Below, in pieces: positions 9,408 to 17,989 of a stretch of DNA of 64,000 nucleotides (positions are counted from its first letter, which is position 1; every line of letters starts with the position of its first letter). The notes below the pieces were generated by a model. That model was not told the origin of the DNA. It saw nothing but the letters and a program-made list of their open reading frames with translations, and did not search any database. A program made the translations under genes and the position numbers. Origin of the DNA: Clostridium punense (GTDB taxonomy: Bacteria; Bacillota; Clostridia; Clostridiales; Clostridiaceae). Location: contig NZ_JAGGLL010000014.1 of the NCBI RefSeq assembly GCF_017874425.1, forward strand, positions 51,437 through 115,436. The letters are read 5' to 3'.

Positions 9408-10571
9408 TTAAGCCATATATTCAGCTTTTTTTAGTATTTCTATTGCCTTGTCTGCATCTTCATCAGCTACAAGAACTATAGGTCCTGTACATCCCATTCC
9501 ACTTTCAGAATAGATATCTTCTTTCCAAAGAGCTTTACAAGCATTCTCAAGTTCTAGTATATCTATACCAGCTATTGAATATGTAACAACTTTTTTAGCA
9601 GGCATTTTCACTTCTTCTACTACTTCTGCTTTAGCAGCTTTCTTAGTTGTTTTTTCTATAACTTCTTTTAGTCCAGCTTTATTAGCCTTCTTAAATTCAT
9701 CCCTAGCTATATCTAGAACTTTGTTTTCAGCACATGTTGCACAATATCTTAAAGCCTCCGCTATAAGTGGCGCTCCTGAAGCTCTTGAAACTATGTTAAC
9801 TAATTTATCATAGTTTTCTCCAATTCCTGGACCATAACCTGCTCCAACGGTTTCATAGTTTCCACCAGTTGTGAAAGATGAGAATATTTTCACTAATAAG
9901 TTACCTGTTAGAGAATCACAAATCATTACATCTGGAGTACCAGCTAAAAGATCATTACCTCTCATTACAGCTCCACCATCTGCTCTTAACGACTGTGTGA
10001 ATTCAAAATTATATCCATTATCTTGAACTTCTTTTAGTATTCTTTCTACTTGTCTAGCTCCATCAAGATTTAAAATTCCTACTCTTGGATTTTTAATTCC
10101 ATTAGCTTTAGCTACAGAAATTCCTGATATTGCATTCATTACCATTCCCTCAACTCTATTTGTTGAAGTTGTTCCAGTAGTAGTAGCTATAATCATATCT
10201 CTACCTTTTCCTGGAGTTGTAACCTTACCTACTGTAGAGACCCCAATTGGGAAATCAAAGTGCTGAGTAACACAACCATCTAATTCTCCACTCTCAAGCA
10301 TAGCTGTCATTTTTTTATGTCCTTCTTCAGCAGTTTCTACTTCAACTATTTCAAAGTCAGCTTCTACCTTAGGGCCTATTAAAACTATGTCAAAGTCACC
10401 ATACTTACTCTTAGCAAGTTCTGCAGCTTTTACCATCTCTTCAATGCCATGCTCAGAACCTAAAATAGTTAATCCTATTCTAACTTTCTTCTTAAATTGT
10501 CCGCTTTTTATTCCATTAGCTATATCATTAAATACTTCAGCAATCATTGCTTTTGTAGAATCTTGGCTCAT
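9408..10571 (-). CDS. grdD: glycine/sarcosine/betaine reductase component C, alpha subunit
   Basis: 387 residues, the GrdD subunit of protein C. GrdC/GrdD take the carboxymethyl-selenoether/ketene-level intermediate from GrdA and release acetyl phosphate in glycine reduction. The sequence is PlsX-like in its central part (TTTGTTSTNRVEGMVMNAIS, GTPDVMICDSLTGNLLVKIF). An extra C-terminal segment holds the conserved ESGMGCTGPIVLVADED. Its cysteine (about residue 361) corresponds to the cysteine proposed to carry the acetyl thioester in Eubacterium acidaminophilum GrdD. ATG follows AAGGGGTG. It is the last gene of the grd operon, separated from grdC by a perfect inverted repeat. Confidence 0.95.
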   Translation of the reverse strand: MSQDSTKAMIAEVFNDIANGIKSGQFKKKVRIGLTILGSEHGIEEMVKAAELAKSKYGDFDIVLIGPKVEADFEIVEVETAEEGHKKMTAMLESGELDGCVTQHFDFPIGVSTVGKVTTPGKGRDMIIATTTGTTSTNRVEGMVMNAISGISVAKANGIKNPRVGILNLDGARQVERILKEVQDNGYNFEFTQSLRADGGAVMRGNDLLAGTPDVMICDSLTGNLLVKIFSSFTTGGNYETVGAGYGPGIGENYDKLVNIVSRASGAPLIAEALRYCATCAENKVLDIARDEFKKANKAGLKEVIEKTTKKAAKAEVVEEVKMPAKKVVTYSIAGIDILELENACKALWKEDIYSESGMGCTGPIVLVADEDADKAIEILKKAEYMA

Positions 10572-10590
10572 GCGTACACCCCTTTTCTTT

Positions 10591-10623
10591 AATATATTCC
10601 CTCCGCTAGAGAGGGAATATATT
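10591..10623 (-). repeat. perfect inverted repeat between grdC and grdD
   Basis: AATATATTCCCTC (10591-10603) and GAGGGAATATATT (10611-10623) form a 13-bp perfect stem with a 7-base loop. No T run follows on the transcribed strand, so it is more likely an mRNA-stabilising or processing hairpin than a terminator. Confidence 0.7.
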
Positions 10624-10715
10624 TAAAACTTTTATAATGTAGTACAACTTTTAAAATTCAAGACTTGTTTTCGTAAGCAAGTTTTTAATACTAATATAAA
10701 TCTATATCATTAGAT

Positions 10716-12254
10716 TTACTGATTAGCATTTACTAAGAAAGCAGCAAAATCTTTCATTGCATCTGCAACCATTGATTTAACTTCTTCTTTGCTTACTCCA
10801 CTATTATTTTCAACTTTTCCAGTGTTTTTCTCTACAAGAATAGAAACTCCGTCAAATAAGTTAGTCATTCTTCCTAGGAATAAGCTTCCTTTTCCAACTA
10901 TCATAAAGTTATTTAAAGCACCATTCTTTATGTGTTCAATTCCGTGTCCTATGATTGGAGCTCCTGATGGGATGTGTCCTTGCGTTGGAGCATATCCAGG
11001 ATATCCGTATTGCTTAACAAAGTTAGGAAGTTCTTTCTTATCTAGTTGACCCTTCTTAACAGCTAAAGCACCTATCATCTTATAGTTTTGAGTAGGAACA
11101 TCTCCTGCACCTGCTGGCTCAGTGATATCTGGAGTTTGCATCTCTGGAGCATATTTTTGAACATCTGTAACTTTTAATCCGTTAGCTGTTAATGGATCTA
11201 AAACTAAGGCTTCTAATACAGCTTGTGGGGAAGCTCCATGACCTATTGTATGTCTTCCTACTACATCTGTTCTTAAAACTGGACTTACTCCATCATTTGG
11301 AGAAACAAGTACAGCAAATCCACCTAAGCAGTCCTCAAGAACTGGCATATTTTTCTTAACATGGTCTCTTCCATTCATACCAAGTTTTGCCGTAGCTCCA
11401 CCTGCTATTACTACAACATTTTTGTATATTCCACTTTGAACTAATGATGCAGCTGTAATTAATGAATGTGTTGGTCCTGCACAGAAACCTCTCATGTCTG
11501 ATCCTGTTGCTCCTGTTAACCCAACTACTTCACCAATAGCTTTAGCAATGTTTCCGCCACCTCTTTGGTTCATATCACCAATTGCTTCTTCAGAGCATTC
11601 AATGATGTACTCAATTTCATTCACAGGTATATCTAAGTTGTTTATTAAGTGCATTCCTGCTAAAACACCTGATGCTTTAACCGCTAAGTTCTCTAACATA
11701 TAATGAGCTGAAAGATTTGGGTCAAATTCATGTGCTCTTCTTACACATCCTACTAGATTACCATCTTGATATAATCCTTCTGCTCCAGAGTTATTAACTA
11801 AATCTTGAACTTTTTCTATGCTGTCTCCAACAATCTTTTCTGCTTTCGCAGCAATTAATGGGTGTTTAGCTAATTTTTCTCTTACAGCATTTGCAAATGC
11901 AGCTTCAAGTATTACAAGATCAAATACATCTGATATTTTCATTAATCCGTAGAATTCGTCTTGTGGCATAACTTCACCAAATTTACCAAATCTGTCTGCA
12001 GTTTCTACATTTTTGCCAAACCATGGTCTTGGCATTTCACTTAATTGTTCTGGAGTTAAGTTACCTATATAAGTTTGGTTTGGAGCATACGCAACAACCT
12101 CTTCAAATGGTCTTAAATGATTTTTTAAATTTTGTAAATACTCAGAGTTTGGATTTGTTTCTCTTTCTAAAGTTTGAGTTGTTCCATTATGTATCACCAT
12201 ATCTGGAGTATTCACTAAAATGTATGACGCTTTTTTAAGTACTGGAAAATTCAT
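10716..12254 (-). CDS. grdC: glycine/sarcosine/betaine reductase component C, beta subunit
   Basis: 512 residues, the larger subunit of protein C, working with GrdD to convert the GrdA-bound intermediate to acetyl phosphate. The fold is like beta-ketoacyl-ACP synthase III: MRGFCAGPTHSLITAASLVQSG carries a conserved cysteine, and a central glycine-rich GGATAKLGMNGRDHVKKN follows. The start is set at the ATG at 12254 (MNFPVLKKASYILVNTPDMV) because GGGAGG lies 9 bases upstream; an upstream in-frame TTG sits too close to that site. Length agrees with known GrdC proteins. It is flanked by perfect inverted repeats on both sides, which suggests separate mRNA segments for protein C. Confidence 0.95.
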   Translation of the reverse strand: MNFPVLKKASYILVNTPDMVIHNGTTQTLERETNPNSEYLQNLKNHLRPFEEVVAYAPNQTYIGNLTPEQLSEMPRPWFGKNVETADRFGKFGEVMPQDEFYGLMKISDVFDLVILEAAFANAVREKLAKHPLIAAKAEKIVGDSIEKVQDLVNNSGAEGLYQDGNLVGCVRRAHEFDPNLSAHYMLENLAVKASGVLAGMHLINNLDIPVNEIEYIIECSEEAIGDMNQRGGGNIAKAIGEVVGLTGATGSDMRGFCAGPTHSLITAASLVQSGIYKNVVVIAGGATAKLGMNGRDHVKKNMPVLEDCLGGFAVLVSPNDGVSPVLRTDVVGRHTIGHGASPQAVLEALVLDPLTANGLKVTDVQKYAPEMQTPDITEPAGAGDVPTQNYKMIGALAVKKGQLDKKELPNFVKQYGYPGYAPTQGHIPSGAPIIGHGIEHIKNGALNNFMIVGKGSLFLGRMTNLFDGVSILVEKNTGKVENNSGVSKEEVKSMVADAMKDFAAFLVNANQ

Positions 12255-12377
12255 TATTTTCAACCTCCCTTTTTAATGTGCAGTATTTTTTAACATGCAC
12301 AATTCAGAATATATAATTCACCAACTTTATATAGTGTAGAAAATTATACATTTTGCAGTGTGCACATGATAATTTTT

Positions 12378-12416
12378 ATAAATAATTAGGGAACTTATGG
12401 TTCCCTAATTATTTAT
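12378..12416 (-). repeat. 17-bp perfect inverted repeat between grdB and grdC
   Basis: Arms 12378-12394 and 12400-12416 are perfectly complementary (cores TTAGGGAAC/GTTCCCTAA) with a 5-base loop. Downstream on the transcribed strand the sequence is TATAAAAATT, with no run of T. It is a candidate mRNA processing/stability element separating the grdEAB and grdCD parts of the message. Confidence 0.75.
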
Positions 12417-12447
12417 ATATTTCAAATTAGATTCGATAGCTTATAAA

Positions 12448-13752
12448 CTATTCAAAAATCTTTTGTCCATCCACTGGAGTTTCTAATGCTTTAAGAGCTC
12501 TTTCAACAAGCTTTCTTCTTAATGCATATTCATCTTCCTTGCTTAATGCAGGATTTCCTAGTGGGTGAGGAATTGCTATAGTTGGAAGTATTCTGTTTGC
12601 TCCAACTGTTAGTGAAACTGGAGTTATTGTACACATGTGTACTACAGGTATTCCAGCTCTTTCTATTTCTTTAACTAGCGTTGCACCGCAACGTGTACAA
12701 GTTCCTCATGTAGAAGTTAATATAACAGCATCTACGCCATCTGCTATTAACTCTTGAGCAGCGAAAGCACCGTACTTCTTAGAAGAAGCAACAGCTGTTC
12801 CGTTTCCTACAGTTGAATAGAAGTATCTGTGTAATTTGCCAATTTTACCTTCTTTTTCCATATTCCTTAATACATCAACAGGAATAACTCTATCTGGATC
12901 TTCGTTAGCATAAACAGGGTCGTGACCACCGTGTGCAGTTTCGAAGTTTTCAGATGTTAAATCATCTATTCCTTCAATGTCATATTTACCGATTTTAGAA
13001 GCTGAAGAAGATTCTATGTGGTCTGGGTTTCCTTTTGGAACAATACCACCAGATGTAACTATAGCAATTGTTGCTTTTGTTATATCTACTATTGGAGCAT
13101 TCGGCTCTACTCTATCAAAGTCAGGCATTTTGAATTCTGTTACGAACTCTTCTCCCTTTAACTTCTTAACAAGCATGTCAACAGCTCTCTTAGATCCTCT
13201 TTCTGTAGCAAAGTAGTTCTTTCTGATACCTCTTTCGATGTATCCTTCTTCTGCTGGAGAACCTATTTCTTCATTTCTCATTAACTTAACTGCTAATGCA
13301 GCAATCTTAGGAAGTGCATCTCTCATACCAACTGCACTATTTCTAGTTGATACTATATGTACTTCTTTCTTGTACATATCAGCACCTGGGTTTTCAATAT
13401 ACATTGCTGATAAAACAGGAATATTTAACTCTTCCTTTACAGTTTTGCATATATCTCCGCAAGCTACACCGTATCTTCCAGCGTTAAAAGCAGGTCCAGC
13501 AATAAATAAATCTGGGCTGTACTTTTTAACCATTTCTAGTACTTCTTTTTGAGCTTCCTCTGTGTTCTCAGCATAGTAAGAGTCTCCGCATATAACAGTT
13601 GCAACTATTTCTGCACCCTCTTTTTGTAGTAAACCATTTAATCCCATTCCTGGTCCTACAAAACCTTCACGAACTTCTGGTTTAATATGTGCTTGTTCTT
13701 CTCCGCCTATTCCAGCGTAGAACTGGTTTATATAATGAACAATTTTTAACAT
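12448..13752 (-). CDS. grdB: glycine reductase component B gamma subunit, selenoprotein GrdB (in-frame UGA = Sec)
   Basis: 434 residues if the UGA at 12706-12708 is read as selenocysteine (residue 349). GrdB is the substrate-specific part of protein B: its selenol takes the carboxymethyl group of glycine after the pyruvoyl group of GrdE forms a Schiff base. Conventional calling splits it into a 348-residue ORF and a downstream fragment. Both are in the same frame, and the join reads ...AVILTST-U-GTCTRCGATLVKEIE, the U-x2-C-x2-C motif of GrdB. A short hairpin with a GGU loop follows the UGA. It starts MLKIVHYINQFYAGIGGEEQ after an AAAGGGGG site. It lies between grdA and grdC. Confidence 0.97.
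12679..12693 (-). promoter_or_regulatory. putative bacterial SECIS hairpin in grdB
   Basis: Starting 12 nucleotides after the Sec UGA, the mRNA reads CGUUGC-GGU-GCAACG, a perfect 6-bp stem closed by a GGU triloop. A GU in the apical loop is what SelB recognises in the E. coli fdhF SECIS. Position and loop fit a bacterial SECIS. Confidence 0.75.
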
Positions 13753-13846
13753 GCGTTTTTCCCCCTTTCATGGGAATTGACCTACAGAAAGGTTAGATTC
13801 CTTCAGATCAATTATTATTTGAATTTATAATTTATCTATTTTAAAA

Positions 13847-14314
13847 TTAAAGATATTTACAATGTTGGTCTCTTACAGTTTTAACTTCTTTAATTATTTC
13901 TTCAACGTCAAGAACCATTTCCATCATTCCGCATTGCTCATCGTAAACTGTTTCATCACACTCATCTTTAATTTCTGGCTCAACAACGTGGAAAACTGAT
14001 AATCCTAAAGCTACTCCTGCTAAAGGACCAGCAAATGTTGGGTCTCCTGCTGCTACTGTTTCTGCTGATAATCCAGAAGCTTCTGGCTCAGCTCCGCCGA
14101 TAACAATTACCATGTTCTCAGCACCATATTTATCTGTTAAATCTTTAACTCTTTGTTGGATCTCCAGATCCATTGCACCTGCAGCTGTTCACACGAAGCA
14201 TTCTGTTGATGCGAATACTACGTCTGCTCCTGCTGATTTTAAACAAGCTTCAATAGCTGGTCCTGGTATTCCGTCTCTATCGCCTATACAAATGGCTTTT
14301 TTTCCTTGTAACAT
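13847..14314 (-). CDS. grdA: glycine/sarcosine/betaine reductase component A, selenoprotein GrdA (in-frame UGA = Sec)
   Basis: 155 residues when the UGA at 14189-14191 is read as selenocysteine (residue 42). GrdA is the small selenoprotein shared by all Grd reductases. Its selenol carries the carboxymethyl group to protein C and is then regenerated by thioredoxin. The N-terminus, missed by ordinary ORF calling, reads [20 protein letters not shown] and leads to ...[18 protein letters not shown], the C-x-x-U redox motif (Cys39, Sec42). The start follows AGGAGATATAATT. Only 113 residues downstream of the UGA appear if UGA is read as a stop. Length and motif match GrdA of Eubacterium and Clostridium. 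Confidence 0.97.
14158..14171 (-). promoter_or_regulatory. putative SECIS hairpin in grdA
   Basis: About 17 nucleotides after the Sec UGA the mRNA can form GGAUC-UGGA-GAUCC (5-bp stem). An alternative short stem UGC-AGGU-GCA lies nearer the UGA. Which of the two acts as SECIS cannot be settled by eye. Confidence 0.5.
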
Positions 14315-14368
14315 AATTATATCTCCTTTTTATAAGTAATTTATATTTCCTTGTATAATAGTTCTATT

Positions 14369-15655
14369 TTAGTATCCTTTTGCTGTTAAGTAGTTAAATC
14401 CTACTTCACTTGTAGCTCCAGTAATAACTTGGATTTCAGCTTCAATGCTTCCATCTTCTCTTAAACTTCCTACGTGTCCTCCAGCAATGATATCTGCTGC
14501 TTCAATGTGTCCAATGATTTTCTTCATAGCTGGTAATATAACTACTTCGTTAGCATTTCCACCAGTTACAACAGCATCTCCTTTTGGAGTTGAGTCAGCT
14601 AATGATTGAGACATTCCGTCTTGTCCTGCATACTCATCAGTTACTAGAACAGTTTTTATTCCTTTAGCAGTTACTTTGTTACAGTTCATTACTAAGTCAG
14701 CATCTGGATTTCCAAAGCCTTCTTCTGAAATTATAACAGCATCTGCTCCCATGAATTCAACTAATTTAGCAACCATATTAGAAGATCTTTCTTTATCTGC
14801 AAGGTACACGTTTTCATTTGTGATTACTACTCCTAAGAAGTTATAATCTTTTCCGTGTCTCTCATATAAATCAGTAATTATTGGATGATTCATATGAACA
14901 TAAGTTGGGTTCTTATCACAAGCAGATACACAGTTTCCGCTTACAACTGCTCCATCAAATACTTCAGTTGGGTAAATAATTGTTGGAATTATTTTCTTAG
15001 CATCTACACCATAAACATATGTATCGTGTAGTAATCCTTGTGTTTGAAGCATGTAAACATAAACAACTTTTGGAAGCTCTGGATATTGTTTTACTTGCTC
15101 TAAAAGTGGTAATGTTTCGAATGTTTTAACTTCATCTGGTTCAACATTTTTACCAGCTTTTCCAAGGTAAGTAGCAGCTTTAAAGCCTACCATTCTTACA
15201 GCTTCTTCATGATCATGTTGGTGTATTCCTTCTTTTGGCTCACAAATAATTACTAAGTTATTTGTTTTTGAGAATGGTGTGTATTTAGCACCTTCTCCAC
15301 ACATGTCAACGATACCTTCTTGGAATCCAACGATTTTTCCAGTAGTAACTACTGCAGCTCCCTTTAATACATGAGTTCTACCTGATCCTACTGTATCAAC
15401 TTTGTTGATGAAACCTGGGAATATTCCACCATTTCCTTCAACTTTTACTCTTGGTTCAATTACGTCTTTAACAGGAATTATTCTAACTTCCTCACCTGGT
15501 TTTGCTATGTCAAAGTCTATGCTAGCAACTCTTTCATCTCCAGATACTTCTTTTAGTAATTCCTCTTTGTTTACATAAAGAACTCCATTCTCAACTTTTG
15601 TTTCTGGTCCGAATTGAAGATCTTTTATTATAATGTTTCCAATCTCTAGACGCAA
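14369..15655 (-). CDS. grdE: glycine reductase component B precursor (proprotein giving alpha and beta subunits)
   Basis: 428-residue proprotein. It cleaves itself before a conserved cysteine that becomes a pyruvoyl group; the pyruvoyl then binds the amino group of glycine. The site is seen as VVSGN-CVSACDKNPTY. I start at the TTG at 15655 (MRLEIGNIIIKDLQFGPETK), which has AGGAGG 8 bases upstream. That puts the processing cysteine at residue 242, the position reported for the Clostridium sticklandii enzyme. A GTG three codons earlier overlaps the ribosome-binding site. grdE precedes grdA and grdB, giving the order trxA-grdE-grdA-grdB. Confidence in identity is very high. Confidence 0.96.
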   Translation of the reverse strand: MRLEIGNIIIKDLQFGPETKVENGVLYVNKEELLKEVSGDERVASIDFDIAKPGEEVRIIPVKDVIEPRVKVEGNGGIFPGFINKVDTVGSGRTHVLKGAAVVTTGKIVGFQEGIVDMCGEGAKYTPFSKTNNLVIICEPKEGIHQHDHEEAVRMVGFKAATYLGKAGKNVEPDEVKTFETLPLLEQVKQYPELPKVVYVYMLQTQGLLHDTYVYGVDAKKIIPTIIYPTEVFDGAVVSGNCVSACDKNPTYVHMNHPIITDLYERHGKDYNFLGVVITNENVYLADKERSSNMVAKLVEFMGADAVIISEEGFGNPDADLVMNCNKVTAKGIKTVLVTDEYAGQDGMSQSLADSTPKGDAVVTGGNANEVVILPAMKKIIGHIEAADIIAGGHVGSLREDGSIEAEIQVITGATSEVGFNYLTAKGY

Positions 15656-15739
15656 AACATTCACCTCCTAGAATATATGGGTTTATTTAAGTTTATTAAA
15701 AGACGGGAGGTATATCCTCCTCGCCTTATAAGCATTTAA

Positions 15740-16069
15740 TTATACTGTTTCGTAGTATGATTTAATAAAGTTTTCAATGTCATCTAGTGTAGCAATTTTG
15801 TCAGGAGTGATTGTAGCAACACACTCTCCACCATTGTATATTTTCATTGTTGGAAGTCCTAAAACTTTTTGTCCAATTGCTACTCTTCTAGCTCCACCAA
15901 TATTTAAGCTAGCGAATTTAATTTTGTCACTGTATTTTGATTCTAAACCATGAACTCCTGGCATTAATTCGATACAAATTTCACATTTGTCTCCCCAGAA
16001 ATCTACGAATACCGGCTTATCACTTTGAAGTACTTCAGCTTCAAAATTGTCTTTGTTTAATTCTAACAT
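15740..16069 (-). CDS. trxA: glycine reductase-associated thioredoxin with atypical CEIC active site
   Basis: 109-residue thioredoxin that passes electrons from TrxB to the selenoprotein GrdA. The fold blocks are present (VFVDFWGDKCEICIELMPG, GLPTMKIYNGGE). The active site is Cys29-Glu-Ile-Cys32 instead of WCGPC, and the residue before the first Cys is Lys rather than Trp. Thioredoxins of glycine-reducing bacteria are known to deviate (for example GCVPC in Eubacterium acidaminophilum), so this is a specialised partner rather than a general thioredoxin. It is encoded between trxB and grdE. A GGAGG-ATATA-CCTCC hairpin (15706-15720) lies in the gap to grdE. Confidence 0.93.
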   Translation of the reverse strand: MLELNKDNFEAEVLQSDKPVFVDFWGDKCEICIELMPGVHGLESKYSDKIKFASLNIGGARRVAIGQKVLGLPTMKIYNGGECVATITPDKIATLDDIENFIKSYYETV

Positions 16070-16161
16070 TGTAATTACCTACCTTTCACAATATAATAGC
16101 ATAGTTTACCTAATGCTTATATTTTCCATTCTTATTACTATTTAAACAGTAATTTTTAATT

Positions 16162-17088
16162 TTAGTGTAAGTTTCCTTCTATATAATGCTCTGCGTTTGT
16201 AGCAGCTATAGCTCCATCAGCAGCAGCAGTTATAACTTGTCTTAATGACTTTTCTCTAACGTCTCCAGCAGCAAAAACTCCTGGTATATTTGTTCTCATC
16301 TCTTCGTCAGTGATGATATCTCCTCTTTCAGTCATATTGATTTTACCTTTGAATAATTCCGAAATCGGTAAGTATCCAACAAATACGAAGCATCCATTAA
16401 CTGGTAATTCAGTTTCTTCTCCAGTTTTAACATTTTTAATCAATAAAGATTCTAATATTTCTTCACCTTTAGCTTCTAATGGAATTGAGTCCCATATGAA
16501 TTTTATTTTAGGATTATTGAAAGCTTTTTCTTGAAGAGATTTTGCAGCTCTTAAAGAATCTCTTCTGTGAATTACTGTAACAGTTTCACCGAATTTAGCT
16601 AGATATATTGCTTCAGTTATTGCAGAGTCTCCTCCGCCTATAACTGCTATATCTAAATCAGTAAAGAAGTCTGCATCACAAGTTGCACAGTATGATACTC
16701 CTTTTCCTCTTAATTCAATTTCATTTTTAAATCCACCAAGTCTTGGAGTTGCTCCAGTAGCTATAATAATAGTTTTAGCTTGGTATTCACCTTTTCTGCA
16801 TTTTATGGTTTTAATATCACCATCAAGCTGAACATCTACAACTTCATCTTTAAGGAATTCTGTTCCAAACTCTTCAGCTTGTTTTCTCATTCTTTGGCTT
16901 AAAGATGTTCCAGTACAATCTTCAATTGAACCAGGGTAGTTTTCTAGTTCATCTGTAGTAGTCGCTTGACCACCGTATTTTGCTCTTTCAATTATTAACG
17001 TTTTCATTCTTGATCTTGCAGCATATAATCCAGCTGATAATCCTGCAGGACCTCCACCAATTATTATAGTATCGAAAATTTGTGACAT
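16162..17088 (-). CDS. trxB: thioredoxin reductase (NADPH), grd operon
   Basis: 308-residue flavoprotein that reduces the neighbouring thioredoxin with NADPH and so supplies the electrons for glycine reduction. FAD-binding GGGPAGLSAG at residues 11-20, redox-active CATC at 134-137 (VSYCATCDADFF), NADPH-binding GGGDSAITEA at 151-160, and C-terminal FAD motif GVFAAGDVREKSLRQVITA. Length is normal for low-molecular-weight TrxB. ATG follows GGAGGTTATACCT. It is the second gene of the grd operon, 13 bases after grdX. Confidence 0.96.
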   Translation of the reverse strand: MSQIFDTIIIGGGPAGLSAGLYAARSRMKTLIIERAKYGGQATTTDELENYPGSIEDCTGTSLSQRMRKQAEEFGTEFLKDEVVDVQLDGDIKTIKCRKGEYQAKTIIIATGATPRLGGFKNEIELRGKGVSYCATCDADFFTDLDIAVIGGGDSAITEAIYLAKFGETVTVIHRRDSLRAAKSLQEKAFNNPKIKFIWDSIPLEAKGEEILESLLIKNVKTGEETELPVNGCFVFVGYLPISELFKGKINMTERGDIITDEEMRTNIPGVFAAGDVREKSLRQVITAAADGAIAATNAEHYIEGNLH

Positions 17089-17101
17089 AGGTATAACCTC
17101 C

Positions 17102-17479
17102 TTAATTTATAGCATGGTCTATTAAATCTGAATCTATTAGTTGAAAATCTAATAATATTTTTTCACTCCAGTTTGGAGTTCTAAAATCTTTTAAAAACTT
17201 CTCTGTAGTTACTATAGAATTTTCTATAAACTCTAGAGACTGCATGTCTAGGCCCTGCAACTTTTCTTTGGAAACACAAACGGTTCTATAAGGTGTTTCA
17301 TTAGGTTTTACACTTCCCATCAACGGATGAGTTAATAACTTGTGTCCTATATGTATAAAATCTCTAACCTTTTTCAAAACTTCCATAGCCACACCATCTA
17401 TATAAATAACTTCATAATCCTTTTCAAACTTTTCCTTTGACATAGGATTATTAGTAACTATGAATAGTGGTTCTATCAT
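17102..17479 (-). CDS. grdX: GrdX family protein, first gene of the glycine reductase operon
   Basis: 125 residues, a small protein found at the head of grd operons; its biochemical role is unknown. The longest open frame would extend upstream into the riboswitch, but the real start is the ATG at 17479 (MIEPLFIVTNNPMSKEKFEK). AAAGGAGGTG lies 7 bases before it, and this ATG falls after the riboswitch terminator. There are no recognisable catalytic motifs or membrane segments. Assignment rests on the start sequence, length and position directly upstream of trxB. Confidence 0.9.
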   Translation of the reverse strand: MIEPLFIVTNNPMSKEKFEKDYEVIYIDGVAMEVLKKVRDFIHIGHKLLTHPLMGSVKPNETPYRTVCVSKEKLQGLDMQSLEFIENSIVTTEKFLKDFRTPNWSEKILLDFQLIDSDLIDHAIN

Positions 17480-17500
17480 ACAAACACCTCCTTTACGCAC

Positions 17501-17536
17501 AAAAAGCATATGAACAAAGTTACCTTTGCCATATGC
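17501..17536 (-). terminator. riboswitch-controlled intrinsic terminator before grdX
   Basis: Transcript arms GCAUAUG (17530-17536) and CAUAUGC (17506-17512) enclose an inner GCAAAG/CUUUGU stem with a GUAA loop, followed by UUUUU (17501-17505). It directly abuts the 3' side of the glycine aptamer, so ligand binding can compete with its formation. Confidence 0.85.
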
Positions 17537-17700
17537 CCTGTATTTGAACCTGAGAGTTTTGCTCCTTCGGTGCTTTCGCTTTCCAGAGTTATGTCCATTT
17601 GCGGTCCTTTTGCCTGAGAGTTTCATGATTGTTTGGCTAAACAATCACTTGCTTCTTCGGCTACCCTTTGCTTCAATAGCATCAGATTATCTCCCGAAAA
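17537..17700 (-). promoter_or_regulatory. tandem glycine riboswitch controlling the grd operon
   Basis: The transcript carries two aptamer cores. The first runs from GGGAGAUAAUC through GUAGCCGAAGAAGCAAG to ACUCUCAGGCAAAAGGACCG. The second runs from ACUCUGGAAAGCG through CACCGAAGGAGCAAAACUCUCAGG to ACAGGG. These are the hallmark glycine-riboswitch blocks (CCGAAGRAGYAA, CUCAGGYAAAAGGAC). The 3' strand of the second P1 (CAGGG) abuts the terminator stem, which suggests glycine-induced anti-termination (an ON switch). Controlling glycine reductase by glycine is biologically coherent. Confidence 0.95.
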
Positions 17701-17705
17701 TATCA

Positions 17706-17989
17706 TCCATTAGAATATTCAATTAACTTACAAGGTAAGTATACAGTATTCTAATATAAAATTCTACATAATTTTTAATTTTTTCTATTTGATTTCTCTA
17801 TAGTTGTTATAAAAATATCAATCATTTAATAATATTTAAAAAATGCTAACAAATTATAAAATATTCTTTAACGATTGTTCTGAAATTATATAGAATTAAG
17901 GGCATAATTATATTCAGTTGTATTAAACCTTTATTTATCCTCTTATAGTTTTTAATAGTTTCTTATTTTTTATTCCTAATATGATAAAA
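17706..17989. other. promoter region of the grd operon, otherwise AT-rich spacer
   Basis: About 280 bases of AT-rich DNA. On the minus strand TATACT (17739-17744) is a plausible -10 box about 45 bases upstream of the first aptamer, but its -35 partner is poor. No ORF was seen. Confidence 0.4.

Noticed and set aside
12448..12636. Separate 62-codon gene downstream of grdB's UGA
   Set aside because: It is the same reading frame as grdB, joined by a Sec codon and a UxxCxxC motif; not an independent gene.
17480..17644. N-terminal extension of grdX encoded upstream of its ATG
   Set aside because: The extension is translated from the glycine riboswitch and terminator; the ribosome-binding site GGAGG lies right before the ATG at 17479.
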